A stretch of 64,000 nucleotides of DNA from Serpentinimonas barnesii (GTDB taxonomy: Bacteria; Pseudomonadota; Gammaproteobacteria; Burkholderiales; Burkholderiaceae_C): positions 31,119-95,118 of the forward strand of contig NZ_BAWN01000020.1 in the NCBI RefSeq assembly GCF_000696225.1, in the 5' to 3' direction. The notes beneath the pieces were generated by a model. It worked only from the letters and a program-made list of their open reading frames with translations. It was not told the origin of the DNA and searched no databases. Both the position numbers and the translations under genes were made by a program. Below are positions 50,691 through 62,790 of the stretch, in pieces. Every line of letters begins with the position of its first letter. Positions within the stretch are counted from its first letter, which is position 1.

Positions 50691-51710
50691 ATGCTGTCAC
50701 GAACCGCCGATCATTTGTTCTGGATGTCGCGCTACACTGAGCGCGCCGAAAACATGGCACGCCTGCTCGATGTCAATTTTCAATCGGCGCTGCTGCCGCA
50801 ATCAGCCGCCGCCGCGCAGCAGGGCTGGGAGGGCATGTTGCGCATTTGCGAGCTGCTTCCGGCCTATCAGGAACAATATGGCGAAGTGCAGCCCAAAGCG
50901 GTGCTGCAATTCATGGTGCGCGACCCCAACAACCCATCGAGCATTGTTTCGTGCCTGCGCTCGGCGCGCGAAAATGCGCGTGCGGTCCGGGGGGTGCTCA
51001 CGACTGAGGTCTGGGAGACGCAAAACCAGACCTGGATCGAACTCAAGCGCATGTTGCAAAGCCAGACCATCGAGCAAGAACCGTGGGAGTTTTTTGAATG
51101 GGTCAAATTTCGCTCGCACCTTTCGCGTGGAGTGGCCATTGGAACCATGCTGCAAGACGAGGCCTTCCACTTTTTTCGCATAGGCACCTTTTTGGAGCGG
51201 GCCGACAATACGGCACGCCTGCTCGATGTGAAATTCCATGCCATTGAAAACCCATTTCCTTTGTTGCCAGAGGGGTTGGTGCGAGCGGCTCAAAGTCAAG
51301 GACCCGCCGAAGCCGGCAAAGAAGACGACGACAATCTGGATTTTTACCATTGGAGTGCGATTTTGCGCAGCGTCAGCGCCTTCGAGGTGTACCGCAAGGT
51401 GTATCGCGACGAAATCACACCGGAGCGGGTGGCCGAGCTGATGATCCTGCGCCCAGACATGCCGCGCAGCTTGCTGGCCTGCATGAATGAGGTGCTGAGC
51501 AATCTGCGCGCGGTGCGCAATGCCGGTTCGGGCGAAACCGAGCGCTTGGCCGGCAAACTGTGTACCAGCTTGCAGTTTGCGCGCATCGACGAAATTTTCA
51601 GCGGTGGTCTGCACGTTTTTTTGGTGCACTTTCTGGATCGGGTGAACCAGTTGGGCACGCGCATCAGCCAAAATTTTTTGCTGCCTGCGCCCATCCAGCA
51701 AGCCGAATAG
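50691..51710 (+). CDS. Alpha-E (DUF403) domain protein
   Basis: The 339-residue all-helical protein begins MLSRTADHLFWMSRYTERAE, the alpha-E signature, with a second related segment FFRIGTFLERADNTARLLD near 170. Its function is unknown, but it almost always accompanies circularly permuted ATP-grasp proteins and is probably their partner. Start ATG 50691 has AAGGGG about six bases upstream. In many relatives a transglutaminase and the proteasome-like Anbu gene follow; here a 263-base gap and an efflux operon follow instead. The gap holds a GGGCGC/GCGCCC hairpin (51786-51800) and no clear promoter. Confidence 0.9.
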   Translation: MLSRTADHLFWMSRYTERAENMARLLDVNFQSALLPQSAAAAQQGWEGMLRICELLPAYQEQYGEVQPKAVLQFMVRDPNNPSSIVSCLRSARENARAVRGVLTTEVWETQNQTWIELKRMLQSQTIEQEPWEFFEWVKFRSHLSRGVAIGTMLQDEAFHFFRIGTFLERADNTARLLDVKFHAIENPFPLLPEGLVRAAQSQGPAEAGKEDDDNLDFYHWSAILRSVSAFEVYRKVYRDEITPERVAELMILRPDMPRSLLACMNEVLSNLRAVRNAGSGETERLAGKLCTSLQFARIDEIFSGGLHVFLVHFLDRVNQLGTRISQNFLLPAPIQQAE

Positions 51711-51973
51711 GGGGTGGCGTGGAGCGGCACTGGCACTGCCATGGTGCGCTCGGCTGGGCCGCGCACCTTTTTGTGGCGCGAAGGCGGGCGCAGGGCGCCC
51801 CGCGCTGGCGCCCAATTCCCTGCATGGCCATCGGGCTTGGGGCCTGCACGGGCGCAGACTGAAGGGGGATGGCGCACACTTCAAGCCCATTGGGCAGCGG
51901 CCCACCCCCCGACGTGTCCATTGGGTTCACAATCAGGGTTTTCACGGGTTGGAGCCGGTGGCTGCAGGTCTTG

Positions 51974-53518
51974 ATGCAAATTAACCATTTTTTCTTTGTT
52001 GTTGGCGGTGGACGTGGCTTGGGTGCGGCTGTTGTCGCGGCGTTGCTGGGCTTGGCCTTGTCGGGCTGTGCCTGGGCGCCGGCTGCAAGCGCTCCAGCGG
52101 CCGGCGTGTCGGTGACGCAGGCGCTGGGCACCCCGCTGGCCGCCGACTGGCGCAACCCTTGGCCTGAGGGGGCGGTGCCAGCCCAGGCACCAGAGCAAAC
52201 CGCCCCAGCCTTGCCCGCCCCCGCGCAAGCCTATCCTGCCCCAGCCGAGCTCGCGCATTGGTGGCGCGCCTTCGACGACCCGGCCCTGAGCGCCCTCATC
52301 GAGCAGTCGCTGCAAGCGCACACCAGTGTGCGTGCGGCCGAGGCCGCGCTGCAGCAGGCGCGCGCGCTCAACGCCATCAGCCTAGCGGGGCAGGGGCCGC
52401 AACTGCAAGCCAGCGCCAGCGCCCAGCGCGCGCAGGCGGGGCAGGGCAGTGCGGCCAGCGCCTGGCGCGCCGGGCTTGATGCCAGTTGGGAGCTGGACTG
52501 GTTTGGTCAGCGCCGCATGGCCGAAGCGGCCACGGCGGCCGAGGTGCAAGCAGCCAGCGCACAATTCGGCCATGTGCGGGTGAGCCTAGCGGCCGAAGTG
52601 GCGCTCAACTACCTCGAATGGCGCGCCCTGCAGCAGCGCCTGGGCGTGGTGCAGCGGCGCCTGGCCTTGCAAGAGGAATTCGTGCAGATCGTGGGCTGGC
52701 GCGTGCAGGCCGGGCTGATGTCGGGGCAGGATTTGGAGCAGGCGCGCCTGAATCTGGCGCAACTGCGCGCCACCTTGCCCGAGTTGCAAGCCGGGCTCGG
52801 CCAAGCCGAAGCGGCGCTGGCGGTGCTGAGCGGCCGCCCGCCCCAAACCGCCCTGAATTTGCCCGCCAGCGGCATACCCGTGGCCGGGGCCGCACTGGCG
52901 CGCGCCATTCCCGCCGACACCTTGTTGCAGCGCCCCGACGTGCAACGTGCCCAGGCACGGTTGGCGGCAGCGCTGGCGCGCTCGGCGCAGGCCGATGCAC
53001 AGCGCTGGCCCACCCTGGCCTTGGGCGGTACGCTGGACTGGCGCAGCCCGCGGGTGAGCGATTTGTTCGACGCGGGCGCGCTCACGCGCACGCTGCTGCT
53101 GCGCCTAGTTGCCAGCCTCTACGATGGCGGGGCCGCGCGCGCCCAGGTGCAGGTGCAGCAGGCGGCGGCCGAGCAGGTCCGCATCGAACTCGAAGCCGCG
53201 GTGCTGACGGCGCTGCGCGAAGTCGAGCACGCCCTGCTGGCGCTGCAAGCCAGCGAGCAGCGCTTGCAAAACCTGACCCAGGCCGCCGAGGCAGCAGCCG
53301 AGGTGGAGGCGCTGGCGCTGCTGCGCCTGACCAGCGGCCTGATCGACTACCGCATCTGGCTCGATGCCCGCCACAACCTGCTCACCGCCCAGATCGAATT
53401 GGCCAACGCCCGCGCCGCCTGGAGCGCCGACCACGTGCGCCTGGTCAAGGCGCTCGGCGGTGGCTGGAACGCTGCCGATGTGCAAGCCGCACGACCCCAG
53501 AACGACAACACGCCATGA
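51974..53518 (+). CDS. NodT-family outer-membrane efflux lipoprotein
   Basis: The 514-residue TolC-like channel has a signal peptide ending in lipobox LSGC with Cys32 as the lipidated residue. The domain structure shows two outer membrane factor repeats (for example WWRAFDDPALSALIEQSL and LLRLVASLYDGGAARAQV). It forms the outer-membrane exit of a tripartite pump. ATG 51974 is chosen to give a normal lipoprotein signal; an upstream ATG at 51869 would add 35 residues before it. It overlaps macA by four bases. Confidence 0.9.
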   Translation: MQINHFFFVVGGGRGLGAAVVAALLGLALSGCAWAPAASAPAAGVSVTQALGTPLAADWRNPWPEGAVPAQAPEQTAPALPAPAQAYPAPAELAHWWRAFDDPALSALIEQSLQAHTSVRAAEAALQQARALNAISLAGQGPQLQASASAQRAQAGQGSAASAWRAGLDASWELDWFGQRRMAEAATAAEVQAASAQFGHVRVSLAAEVALNYLEWRALQQRLGVVQRRLALQEEFVQIVGWRVQAGLMSGQDLEQARLNLAQLRATLPELQAGLGQAEAALAVLSGRPPQTALNLPASGIPVAGAALARAIPADTLLQRPDVQRAQARLAAALARSAQADAQRWPTLALGGTLDWRSPRVSDLFDAGALTRTLLLRLVASLYDGGAARAQVQVQQAAAEQVRIELEAAVLTALREVEHALLALQASEQRLQNLTQAAEAAAEVEALALLRLTSGLIDYRIWLDARHNLLTAQIELANARAAWSADHVRLVKALGGGWNAADVQAARPQNDNTP

Positions 53519-54854
53519 GCCCTGCAGACCCTTCATCTTCCCCATCGGCTGCGGCCTTGCTGAGCGCCGCCACCCCAGCGCGCCGCTGGTGGCGCCGCCC
53601 GCGCCTGTGGGTGGCGCTGGCCGTTTTGGGGCTGGCGCTGCTGGCGTGGTGGTTTTGGAGCGCAGCCCAGCAACGCCAGGCCGCCCCGGTGTACCAAACC
53701 GAGCCGCTGCTGCGCGGCACCTTAACCCGCAGCGTGACCGCCAACGGCACTTTGCAGCCGGTGCGCGCGGTCAACATCGGCAGCGAGCTCTCGGGCACGG
53801 TGCGCGCGGTGCACGTGGACATCAACGACCCGGTGCGCCGCGGCCAGGTGCTGATCGAGCTGGACACCGAACGGCTGCAAGACCAGGTGCGCCACGGCCG
53901 CGCCGCGCTGGCGGGGGCGCAGGCCCAGGTGGCGCTGGCGCAAGCCAGCCAACTCGAAGCCGAAGCCACGCTGCGCGAAGCGCAGGCGCAACTGGCGCGG
54001 CTGCAAGAGGTGCAGCGCCTCTCGGGCGGCAAGGTGCCCTCGGCGGCCGAGCTCGACACCGCGCGCGCCGCCGCCGAACGCGCTCAAGCGGCACAGGAGC
54101 GCAACCGCGCCAACGTGCTCAACGCGCAAGCGGGGGTGGAGCAGGCGCGGGCTAATCTGTCCAGCCACGAAACCAATCTGGCCAAGGCCTCGATCCGCTC
54201 GCCCATCGACGGCGTGGTGCTGGCGCGCTCGGTCGATCCGGGCAATGCCGTGGCCGCCTCCTTGCAAGCCGTCACCTTGCTGCAACTGGCCCAGGACTTG
54301 CGCCAGTTGGAGCTGCAAGTCAGCGTCGATGAGGCCGATATCGGCGTCGTGAGCGCGGGCCAGCCCGCCACCTTCACGGTCAGCAGCCAACCGGCGCGGC
54401 GCTTTGCCGGCCAAGTCAGCCGCGTGGCTTTCGGGGCCACGCGAGCCGACAACGTGGTCACCTACACCACCACCATTCGGGTGGAAAACCAAGACCTGAG
54501 CCTGCGCCCCGGCATGACGGCCACGGCCAGCATCGTGGCGGTGCAGCGCGACAACGTGTTGTTGGTGCCCAATGCGGCCTTGCGCTTTCTGCCCGCCGCC
54601 ACGGCCGGGGCAGCGCCTAGTGGCGGGGTGCTGGCCAGTTTCTTGCCGCGCCTGCCCGCAGCGCCGCCACGCGCAGCGCGCGTCGATTCGCGCCCCGGCC
54701 AGCGCCAGATATGGGTGCTGCAAGACGGCCAACCGGTGCCGCTGCAAGTGAGCACCGGCATCACCGACGGCCGCCAGACCGAGGTCTCGGGCGAGGGCGT
54801 GGTCGAGGGCCTGGCCGTGATCGTCAGCCAAGGCCGCGCCGGCGCAGCAAGGCC

Positions 54855-54858
<4 letters not shown>
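53515..54858 (+). CDS. macA: MacA-like periplasmic adaptor (membrane fusion protein)
   Basis: The 447-residue protein has one N-terminal membrane helix (about 31-49) and the HlyD/MacA order: first barrel-sandwich half (VRAVNIGSELSGTVRAVHVD), a coiled-coil hairpin of about residues 118-220 rich in Ala, Gln and Glu, second half (SIRSPIDGVVLARSVDPGN), beta-barrel and membrane-proximal domain. It links the ABC permease to the NodT channel. Overlaps both neighbours by four bases. Substrate is unknown (macrolides, peptides and lipids are known for the family). Confidence 0.88.
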
Positions 54859-55679
<821 letters not shown>

Positions 55680-55680
55680 C

Positions 55681-56889
55681 ATGCTGCTCAACGCCCTCAT
55701 CCTTGCCCTGCGCTCGATTCGGCGCAACCTGCTGCGCTCCTTTCTCACCATTTTGGGGGTCGTGATTGGGGTGGCGGCGGTGATTACCATGGTCACGGTG
55801 GGCAACGGGGCCACGCTGGCCATCCAGACGCAAATTCAGGGTCTGGGCACCAATTTGCTGCAGGTGCGTCCGGGCCAGCGCATGGGGCCGGCCGGGGCGG
55901 GTCAGGCGGCACCGGCCTTTACAGCGGCCGACGCCCAAGCCATATTCGAGCAGGTGCCGGGCGTGCTCGCCACTGCCCCAGAAGCGCGCAGCGGCGCCAC
56001 GGTGGTGGCCAATGGCCGCAACTGGTCCACCCAAGTGATCGGCAGCAGCCAAGACTGGCTCTTCACCGGCAACTGGCGCCTGACCGAAGGCCGCCCTTTT
56101 AGCGAGGAGGAGCAACGCGCCGGCGCAGCCGTGTGCCTGATCGGCGAGACGGTGCGGCGCGAGCTCTTTGGACCGAATCCGGCCCTTGGTGCCATGCTGC
56201 GCGTGCGCCAGATGCCGTGCGAAGTGGTCGGGGTGCTGGCGGCCAAGGGGCAGGGCGCGTTTGGCAACGACCAGGACGACCTGGTGCACATGCCGCTCAA
56301 CACCTTTCAGCGCCGCATCGTGGGCCACACCCGCATCGGCGTTTTGCAGGTGTCGATGCAAGACGGCGTCGAAACCGCCACGGTGCGCGCTGGTATCGTG
56401 CAACTGCTGCGCGAGCGGCGCAACCTAAGCGAGACCGACGAAGACAACTTCAACGTGCTCGACACCCGGCAACTGGCCCAGACCCTCTCGGGCACCACCC
56501 GCATCATGACGCTGCTGCTGGGTGCGGTGGCGGCGGTGAGCCTGATTGTGGGCGGCATCGGCATCATGAACATCATGCTGGTGAGCGTGACCGAGCGCAC
56601 GCGCGAAATCGGGCTGCGGCTGGCCATCGGGGCGCGTGAGCGCGAGGTGCTGTTGCAATTTTTGATCGAGGCGGTGGTGCTGGCGGCCATAGGCGGCCTG
56701 ATTGGCATGACGCTGGCGCTGGGGGCCAGCATCGGGCTGTCGGCGCTGATGAGCGTGCCCTTTGTGTTCGACCCCGGCATCAACGCGCTCGCCTTTGCCT
56801 TCTCGGCCGGCATCGGGGTGCTGTTTGGTTATTTTCCGGCGCAGCGTGCGGCGCGGCTAAACCCGATCGAGGCACTGCGCCACGAGTGA
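55681..56889 (+). CDS. MacB-type ABC transporter permease
   Basis: The 402-residue FtsX-type permease has an N-terminal helix (about 17-42, LTILGVVIGVAAVITMVTVG), a periplasmic domain and three C-terminal helices, ending PAQRAARLNPIEALRHE as is usual for MacB. With the upstream ATPase it is a split MacB. The four genes from 51974 to 56889 are coupled by overlaps and should form one operon for energy-driven export across the outer membrane. Confidence 0.92.
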   Translation: MLLNALILALRSIRRNLLRSFLTILGVVIGVAAVITMVTVGNGATLAIQTQIQGLGTNLLQVRPGQRMGPAGAGQAAPAFTAADAQAIFEQVPGVLATAPEARSGATVVANGRNWSTQVIGSSQDWLFTGNWRLTEGRPFSEEEQRAGAAVCLIGETVRRELFGPNPALGAMLRVRQMPCEVVGVLAAKGQGAFGNDQDDLVHMPLNTFQRRIVGHTRIGVLQVSMQDGVETATVRAGIVQLLRERRNLSETDEDNFNVLDTRQLAQTLSGTTRIMTLLLGAVAAVSLIVGGIGIMNIMLVSVTERTREIGLRLAIGAREREVLLQFLIEAVVLAAIGGLIGMTLALGASIGLSALMSVPFVFDPGINALAFAFSAGIGVLFGYFPAQRAARLNPIEALRHE

Positions 56890-56907
56890 CAGGGGCCTAG
56901 CCGCCGC

Positions 56908-57453
56908 TCAGCGCACGGGGGCGGCGGCAAAGGGTGAGCCGCGCAAGCGCTGCCCGGCCTCAATGCCGCGCTGGGAAAACCAGCTTTGGTGCATTTCCAG
57001 CACAAATCGCACCGGCTCGGCCGAGCAATGCGAGCGCTCCGAGAGCGGCTGCATATCCACCAGGTTGACGATGCGGCCGTCGTCGGCCACAAAGGCGGCG
57101 GTCAGGGGCAAAAAGGTGTTTTTCATCCAGAAGCACTGGATCGCCGGGGTTTCGAACACAAACCACATGCCCTCGTTGGCGGGCATGGTGCGGCGCCACA
57201 TCAGGCCGGTGTTGCGTTGCGCCGGGGTGCTGGCCACTTGCACCGTGATCAGGTGCAAGCCGGCTTGCAGTTGCAGGCGCGGCAAATCCAGTTGCGGCAC
57301 GCCCTCCCGCGGCTGCGTCTGCTGCTGCGGGGCTTCGGGCGGCGGCTGCCGGGCTTGCGCAGCGCTGGTCAGCCCCAGCCCGATGGCCAGCCCACACAGC
57401 GGCACAAACCGCAACGCAGCGGCAGAGAAAAGCCAAGCCAAGGGTTTAAACAT
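56908..57453 (-). CDS. DUF192 family exported protein
   Basis: The 181-residue protein has a signal peptide likely cut after AQA at residue 34, a Pro/Gln-rich linker, and the DUF192 domain from about 60 with the typical AQRNTGLMWRRTMPANEGMW and FWMKNTFLPLTAAFV stretches. DUF192 proteins are small periplasmic or extracellular beta-barrel-like proteins of unknown role. It converges with the MacB permease gene and is divergent from icd. Confidence 0.88.
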   Translation of the reverse strand: MFKPLAWLFSAAALRFVPLCGLAIGLGLTSAAQARQPPPEAPQQQTQPREGVPQLDLPRLQLQAGLHLITVQVASTPAQRNTGLMWRRTMPANEGMWFVFETPAIQCFWMKNTFLPLTAAFVADDGRIVNLVDMQPLSERSHCSAEPVRFVLEMHQSWFSQRGIEAGQRLRGSPFAAAPVR

Positions 57454-57615
57454 GCGGTTTGTCAGGTCTGTGCAGGAATGAAGGTTAAAATTTTCACACA
57501 GCTTAAGTTAAGCCGTTGTCGCAAATGCCAGCAGGGGCTCTATGTGTGCCCGATCTTGCGCTCAACAGCCCACTAGCCCAGTCGCTCAGTTTTTCCATTC
57601 GGAGACCCATCCTTC

Positions 57616-58869
<1,254 letters not shown>

Positions 58870-58909
58870 TCACACGGCAGCGGGCTCGCGCTTGAGCCCT
58901 GCCTGACCC

Positions 58910-58943
58910 AACCCCGGCCCGCGAGGGTGCGGGGTTTTTCTTT
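58910..58943 (+). terminator. Rho-independent terminator after icd
   Basis: AACCCCG (58910-58916) pairs with CGGGGTT (58930-58936) over a 13-base loop; the right arm continues TTTTTCTTT. This separates icd from clpS. Confidence 0.85.
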
Positions 58944-58960
58944 GGCCGGTCCACTCTCGC

Positions 58961-58966
58961 TAAAAT
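58961..58966 (+). promoter_or_regulatory. -10 box directly upstream of clpS
   Basis: TAAAAT ends six bases before the clpS ATG, with no Shine-Dalgarno between. If used, transcription would start at or within a base of the ATG, giving a leaderless message. The -35 (TTTCTT at 18-base spacing) is poor. Confidence 0.5.
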
Positions 58967-58972
58967 GGCCCC

Positions 58973-59311
58973 ATGCCCAAACAACCCGATCTGAGCCCCC
59001 AGTTGCCCTCGGGCGACGCCGCTGCGGTGCTGGAGCGGCGCCGCCAGCGCGTGCGCCCGCCCAAGCGCTACCAAGTGCTGCTGCTCAATGACGACTTCAC
59101 CCCGATGGAGTTCGTGGTGCAGGTGCTGCAGGAGTTTTTCAACAAAGACCGCGAGAGCGCGACCCAGATCATGCTCAAAATCCACCTCGAAGGCCGGGGG
59201 CTGTGCGGGGTCTACAGCCGCGACATCGCCCAAACCAAGGTCGATCAGGTGCTGCAAGCCGCCGCGCACCACGGGCACCCGCTGCAATGTGTGAGTGAGC
59301 CCATTGAATAA
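58973..59311 (+). CDS. clpS: ATP-dependent Clp protease adaptor
   Basis: ClpS delivers N-degron substrates to ClpAP. The 112-residue protein has a flexible N-terminus (about 1-31) and the core with [20 protein letters not shown], whose Asn-Asp-Asp and Met residues form the N-end pocket, and [17 protein letters not shown]. It lies 77 bases before clpA, the normal pairing. The start has no ribosome site. Confidence 0.96.
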   Translation: MPKQPDLSPQLPSGDAAAVLERRRQRVRPPKRYQVLLLNDDFTPMEFVVQVLQEFFNKDRESATQIMLKIHLEGRGLCGVYSRDIAQTKVDQVLQAAAHHGHPLQCVSEPIE

Positions 59312-59388
59312 GGGCGCATTTGCCCCAATTGCTGCACACCGATCCGCAAATCGCGGTAAATTAGAGGCTCGCTTGAAGGAAACGCACC

Positions 59389-61737
59389 ATGATCGCCCAA
59401 GAACTTGAAGTCAGCTTGCACATGGCCTTCGTGGAAGCGCGCCAGCAACGCCACGAATTCATCACCGTCGAGCACCTGCTGCTGGCCGTGCTCGACAACC
59501 CCAGCGCTGCCGATGTGCTGCGCGCCTGTTCGGCCAAAATCGACGAATTGCGCAAGTCGCTCACGCACTTCATCAAAGACAACACGCCCCAAGTGGCCGG
59601 AGCGGACGAGGTGGACACCCAGCCCACGCTGGGTTTTCAGCGCGTGATCCAGCGCGCCATCATGCACGTGCAGAGCACCGGCAACGGCAAGAAGGAAGTC
59701 ACCGGGGCCAATGTGCTGGTGGCGATTTTTGGCGAGAAAGACTCGCACGCCGTGTACTACCTGCACCAACAGGGCGTAAGCCGGCTCGACGTGGTCAATT
59801 ACATCGCGCACGGTATCAAAAAGTCCGACCCGCCTGAGCCGACCAAGCCGGCTGAGGGCGGTGGCGCGGCCGACAACGAGGAGGCCAGCAGCGAGAGCAA
59901 GGCCCCCGAGAAAGCCTCGCCGCTGGAGCAGTTCACGCAAAACCTCAACGTGCTGGCGCGCGATGGCAAGATCGACCCCCTGATCGGGCGCGACTACGAA
60001 GTCGAGCGCGTGATCCAGATTTTGTGCCGCCGGCGCAAAAACAACCCGCTGCTGGTGGGCGAGGCCGGGGTGGGCAAAACCGCGATTGCCGAGGGTTTGG
60101 CTTGGCGCATCGTGCAAAAAGAAGTGCCCGAGGTGCTGGCCGAAGCCACCGTGTACTCGCTCGACATGGGTGCGCTGCTGGCGGGTACCAAGTACCGGGG
60201 CGATTTCGAGCAGCGCTTGAAGGGCGTGCTCAAGTCGCTCAAAGACAAGCCGAATGCGATTTTGTTCATCGACGAAATCCACACCCTGATCGGGGCCGGT
60301 GCGGCCTCGGGCGGCACGCTCGATGCCTCCAACCTGCTCAAGCCCGCGCTCTCCAGCGGCGTGCTCAAGTGCATTGGGGCCACCACCTTCACCGAGTACC
60401 GTGGCATTTTCGAGAAAGATGCCGCCCTTAGCCGCCGCTTCCAGAAGGTTGACGTGGTCGAGCCCACGGTGGCGCAAACCATCGACATCCTCAAGGGCCT
60501 CAAGAGCCGCTTCGAAGAGCACCACAGCGTCAAGTACGCAGCGGCGGCGCTGCAGGCGGCGGCCGAGCTGTCGGCCAAGTACATCAACGACCGGCACCTG
60601 CCCGACAAGGCCATCGACGTGATCGACGAGGCCGGTGCGGCGCAGCGCATCCTCACCCCCTCCAAGCGCAAGAAAACCATCGGCAAGGCCGAGGTCGAAG
60701 AGATCGTCGCCAAAATCGCCCGCATCCCGCCGGCCAGCGTCAGCAGCGACGACCGCGGCAAGCTGCAAACCCTCGAGCGCGACCTCAAGGCGGTGGTGTT
60801 TGGCCAAGACAAGGCGCTCGAGCTGCTGGCGGCCAGCGTGAAAATGGCGCGCTCGGGCCTGGGCAAGCCCGACAAACCCATCGGGGCCTTTTTGTTCAGC
60901 GGCCCGACCGGGGTCGGCAAGACCGAGGCCGCCAAGCAACTGGCCTACATATTGGGCATCGAGCTGATCCGCTTTGACATGTCCGAGTACATGGAGCGCC
61001 ACGCGGTCAGCCGCCTGATCGGCGCACCACCGGGCTATGTGGGCTTTGACCAGGGCGGCCTGCTCACCGAGGCCATCACCAAAAAGCCGCACTGCGTGCT
61101 GCTGCTCGACGAGATCGAAAAAGCGCACCCCGATATTTTCAACGTGCTGCTGCAGGTGATGGACCACGGCGCCCTGACCGACAACAACGGGCGCAAGGCG
61201 GATTTCCGCAACGTGATCGTGATCATGACCACCAACGCCGGCGCCGAGACCATGAACAAGGCGGCGATTGGTTTCACCAACGTGCGCCAGGCTGGCGACG
61301 AAATGGCCGACATCAAGCGCCTGTTCACGCCCGAGTTTCGCAACCGGCTCGACGCCATCGTGGGCTTCAAGGCGCTCGACGAGTTGGTCATCATGCGCGT
61401 GGTCGACAAGTTCCTGCTGCAACTGGAGCAGCAACTGGCCGAGAAAAAGGTCGACGTCAGCTTCAGCGACGCCTTGCGCAAGCACTTGGCCGTCAAAGGC
61501 TTTGATCCGCTCATGGGCGCACGCCCGATGCAGCGCCTGATCCAAGACACCATCCGGCGCTCGCTCGCCGATGAGCTGCTGTTTGGCCGCCTGACCGACG
61601 GCGGGCGGCTGGAGGTGGACATCGACACCAGCAACCCAGACAAGCCCGAGGTCAAGCTCGACATCCAGCCGCTCTCCAAGAAAGACCGGCATGCCCGCGC
61701 CGAACCGGCCGAGCCGGAAGAGGCTACGGCCGATTGA
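59389..61737 (+). CDS. clpA: ATP-dependent Clp protease ATP-binding subunit
   Basis: The 782-residue AAA+ unfoldase feeds substrates to ClpP. It has an N-terminal Clp repeat domain (about 1-140), an acidic linker ([18 protein letters not shown]), first AAA domain with Walker A GEAGVGKT near 224 and [12 protein letters not shown], and second AAA domain with Walker A GPTGVGKT near 505. The middle M-domain of ClpB is absent, as expected for ClpA, and the ClpP loop region is in the second AAA domain. It ends 15 bases before the convergent WD40-like gene. Confidence 0.96.
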   Translation: MIAQELEVSLHMAFVEARQQRHEFITVEHLLLAVLDNPSAADVLRACSAKIDELRKSLTHFIKDNTPQVAGADEVDTQPTLGFQRVIQRAIMHVQSTGNGKKEVTGANVLVAIFGEKDSHAVYYLHQQGVSRLDVVNYIAHGIKKSDPPEPTKPAEGGGAADNEEASSESKAPEKASPLEQFTQNLNVLARDGKIDPLIGRDYEVERVIQILCRRRKNNPLLVGEAGVGKTAIAEGLAWRIVQKEVPEVLAEATVYSLDMGALLAGTKYRGDFEQRLKGVLKSLKDKPNAILFIDEIHTLIGAGAASGGTLDASNLLKPALSSGVLKCIGATTFTEYRGIFEKDAALSRRFQKVDVVEPTVAQTIDILKGLKSRFEEHHSVKYAAAALQAAAELSAKYINDRHLPDKAIDVIDEAGAAQRILTPSKRKKTIGKAEVEEIVAKIARIPPASVSSDDRGKLQTLERDLKAVVFGQDKALELLAASVKMARSGLGKPDKPIGAFLFSGPTGVGKTEAAKQLAYILGIELIRFDMSEYMERHAVSRLIGAPPGYVGFDQGGLLTEAITKKPHCVLLLDEIEKAHPDIFNVLLQVMDHGALTDNNGRKADFRNVIVIMTTNAGAETMNKAAIGFTNVRQAGDEMADIKRLFTPEFRNRLDAIVGFKALDELVIMRVVDKFLLQLEQQLAEKKVDVSFSDALRKHLAVKGFDPLMGARPMQRLIQDTIRRSLADELLFGRLTDGGRLEVDIDTSNPDKPEVKLDIQPLSKKDRHARAEPAEPEEATAD

Positions 61738-61752
61738 GGTTTGGATTGAGGT

Positions 61753-62790
61753 TCAGCCCAGCGGCCAGGTCAGTATCTGGCCGCTGGTCACGGCCACCAG
61801 CACGTGGCGCGTCGCGGCATCAAAGCCGATGTCGAGCACACCCAAGCGCTCGGTGCGGTCGGTCAGCGAGCGCGGCAGTTGCCACGTTTGCCGGGCCTGC
61901 CCGCTGGCCACCGTCCACAGGCTGATCTGGCCGTTGGCGGCTGCAGTGAGCAGCAGCGCGCCATCGGCCGAAAAACGGGCTTTGCTGAAGCCGCCGCGCA
62001 CCGCCCCCACGGCCGGGTGCAGCACGGTGTTCTGGCTCAGGTCCCAGATTCGCCCCGGGCCGTGCGCCGGGCCGGCAAACAGCAGCCGCTGGTCGGGCGA
62101 GAACACGGCGGTGGTCACCGGGGCCTCAAACTTCCAGGTGATGAAGGCCGCTCCCTGCTCCAAGTTCCAAGCGCGCAACAGGCCGTCGTCGGCCCCGGTC
62201 ACGCCCATGGCCGCATCGGCGCTGATGTCCACGGCGCGCACCGCCTCGGCGTGCGGGATGATCACCGGCAGCCGCACGTTGTGCCCGTCGAGCAGCCAGG
62301 CTTCGCGCGAAGTCAGGCCGGCCAGTATGCGCCGCCCTTGCTTGGAAACCGCCACGCTGCGCACCCCCGCCTGCGCACTCCAGTGCCCCAGCACGCGGCC
62401 GTTGCTCAAATCCCAATGCACCAAGTTGTGGCGTTCGGCTGTGACGCCGCGCGCGCCATCGGGCGAAAAAGCGCTGGCAAAGACCTGCGCCCGCTCTTGC
62501 TCGGCGTGGCTTAAGGTGGCCAGGCGTTGTTGGGTGCGCCAGTTCCACAGCCCGGCGCCTTGCTGCACCGAACCCACCAGCGCCTGCTCGCCGTTGGGGC
62601 TCAGGCGCAGCGACAACACCCCGCCGTAGCCCAGCGCCACGGTTTCAGCGGGGGGCTCGGCGCAGCCGCTCAAGGCCAGCAGGCCGCCTAGGCCACCCAG
62701 AGCGGCGACGGAGCTGCGCAGCACCTGCCTGCGGGAGGGGTGCCAAACGGGGGGCTGCGCCAAGGCGGCGGGGTGCAAAAGGGGCTTCAT
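61753..62790 (-). CDS. WD40-repeat lipoprotein
   Basis: The 345-residue protein has a signal with twin-arginine-like SRRQVLRSS and lipobox LALSGC (Cys43), so it should be a lipoprotein. The rest forms about six or seven WD40-like blades, seen as repeats ending in W-D or W-N pairs (LVHWDLSNGRVLGHW, LLRAWNLEQG, PGRIWDLSQNT, QISLWTVASG). These beta-propellers serve as interaction platforms. It overlaps the upstream MliC-like gene by four bases (ATGA). Function is not known. Confidence 0.8.
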   Translation of the reverse strand: MKPLLHPAALAQPPVWHPSRRQVLRSSVAALGGLGGLLALSGCAEPPAETVALGYGGVLSLRLSPNGEQALVGSVQQGAGLWNWRTQQRLATLSHAEQERAQVFASAFSPDGARGVTAERHNLVHWDLSNGRVLGHWSAQAGVRSVAVSKQGRRILAGLTSREAWLLDGHNVRLPVIIPHAEAVRAVDISADAAMGVTGADDGLLRAWNLEQGAAFITWKFEAPVTTAVFSPDQRLLFAGPAHGPGRIWDLSQNTVLHPAVGAVRGGFSKARFSADGALLLTAAANGQISLWTVASGQARQTWQLPRSLTDRTERLGVLDIGFDAATRHVLVAVTSGQILTWPLG

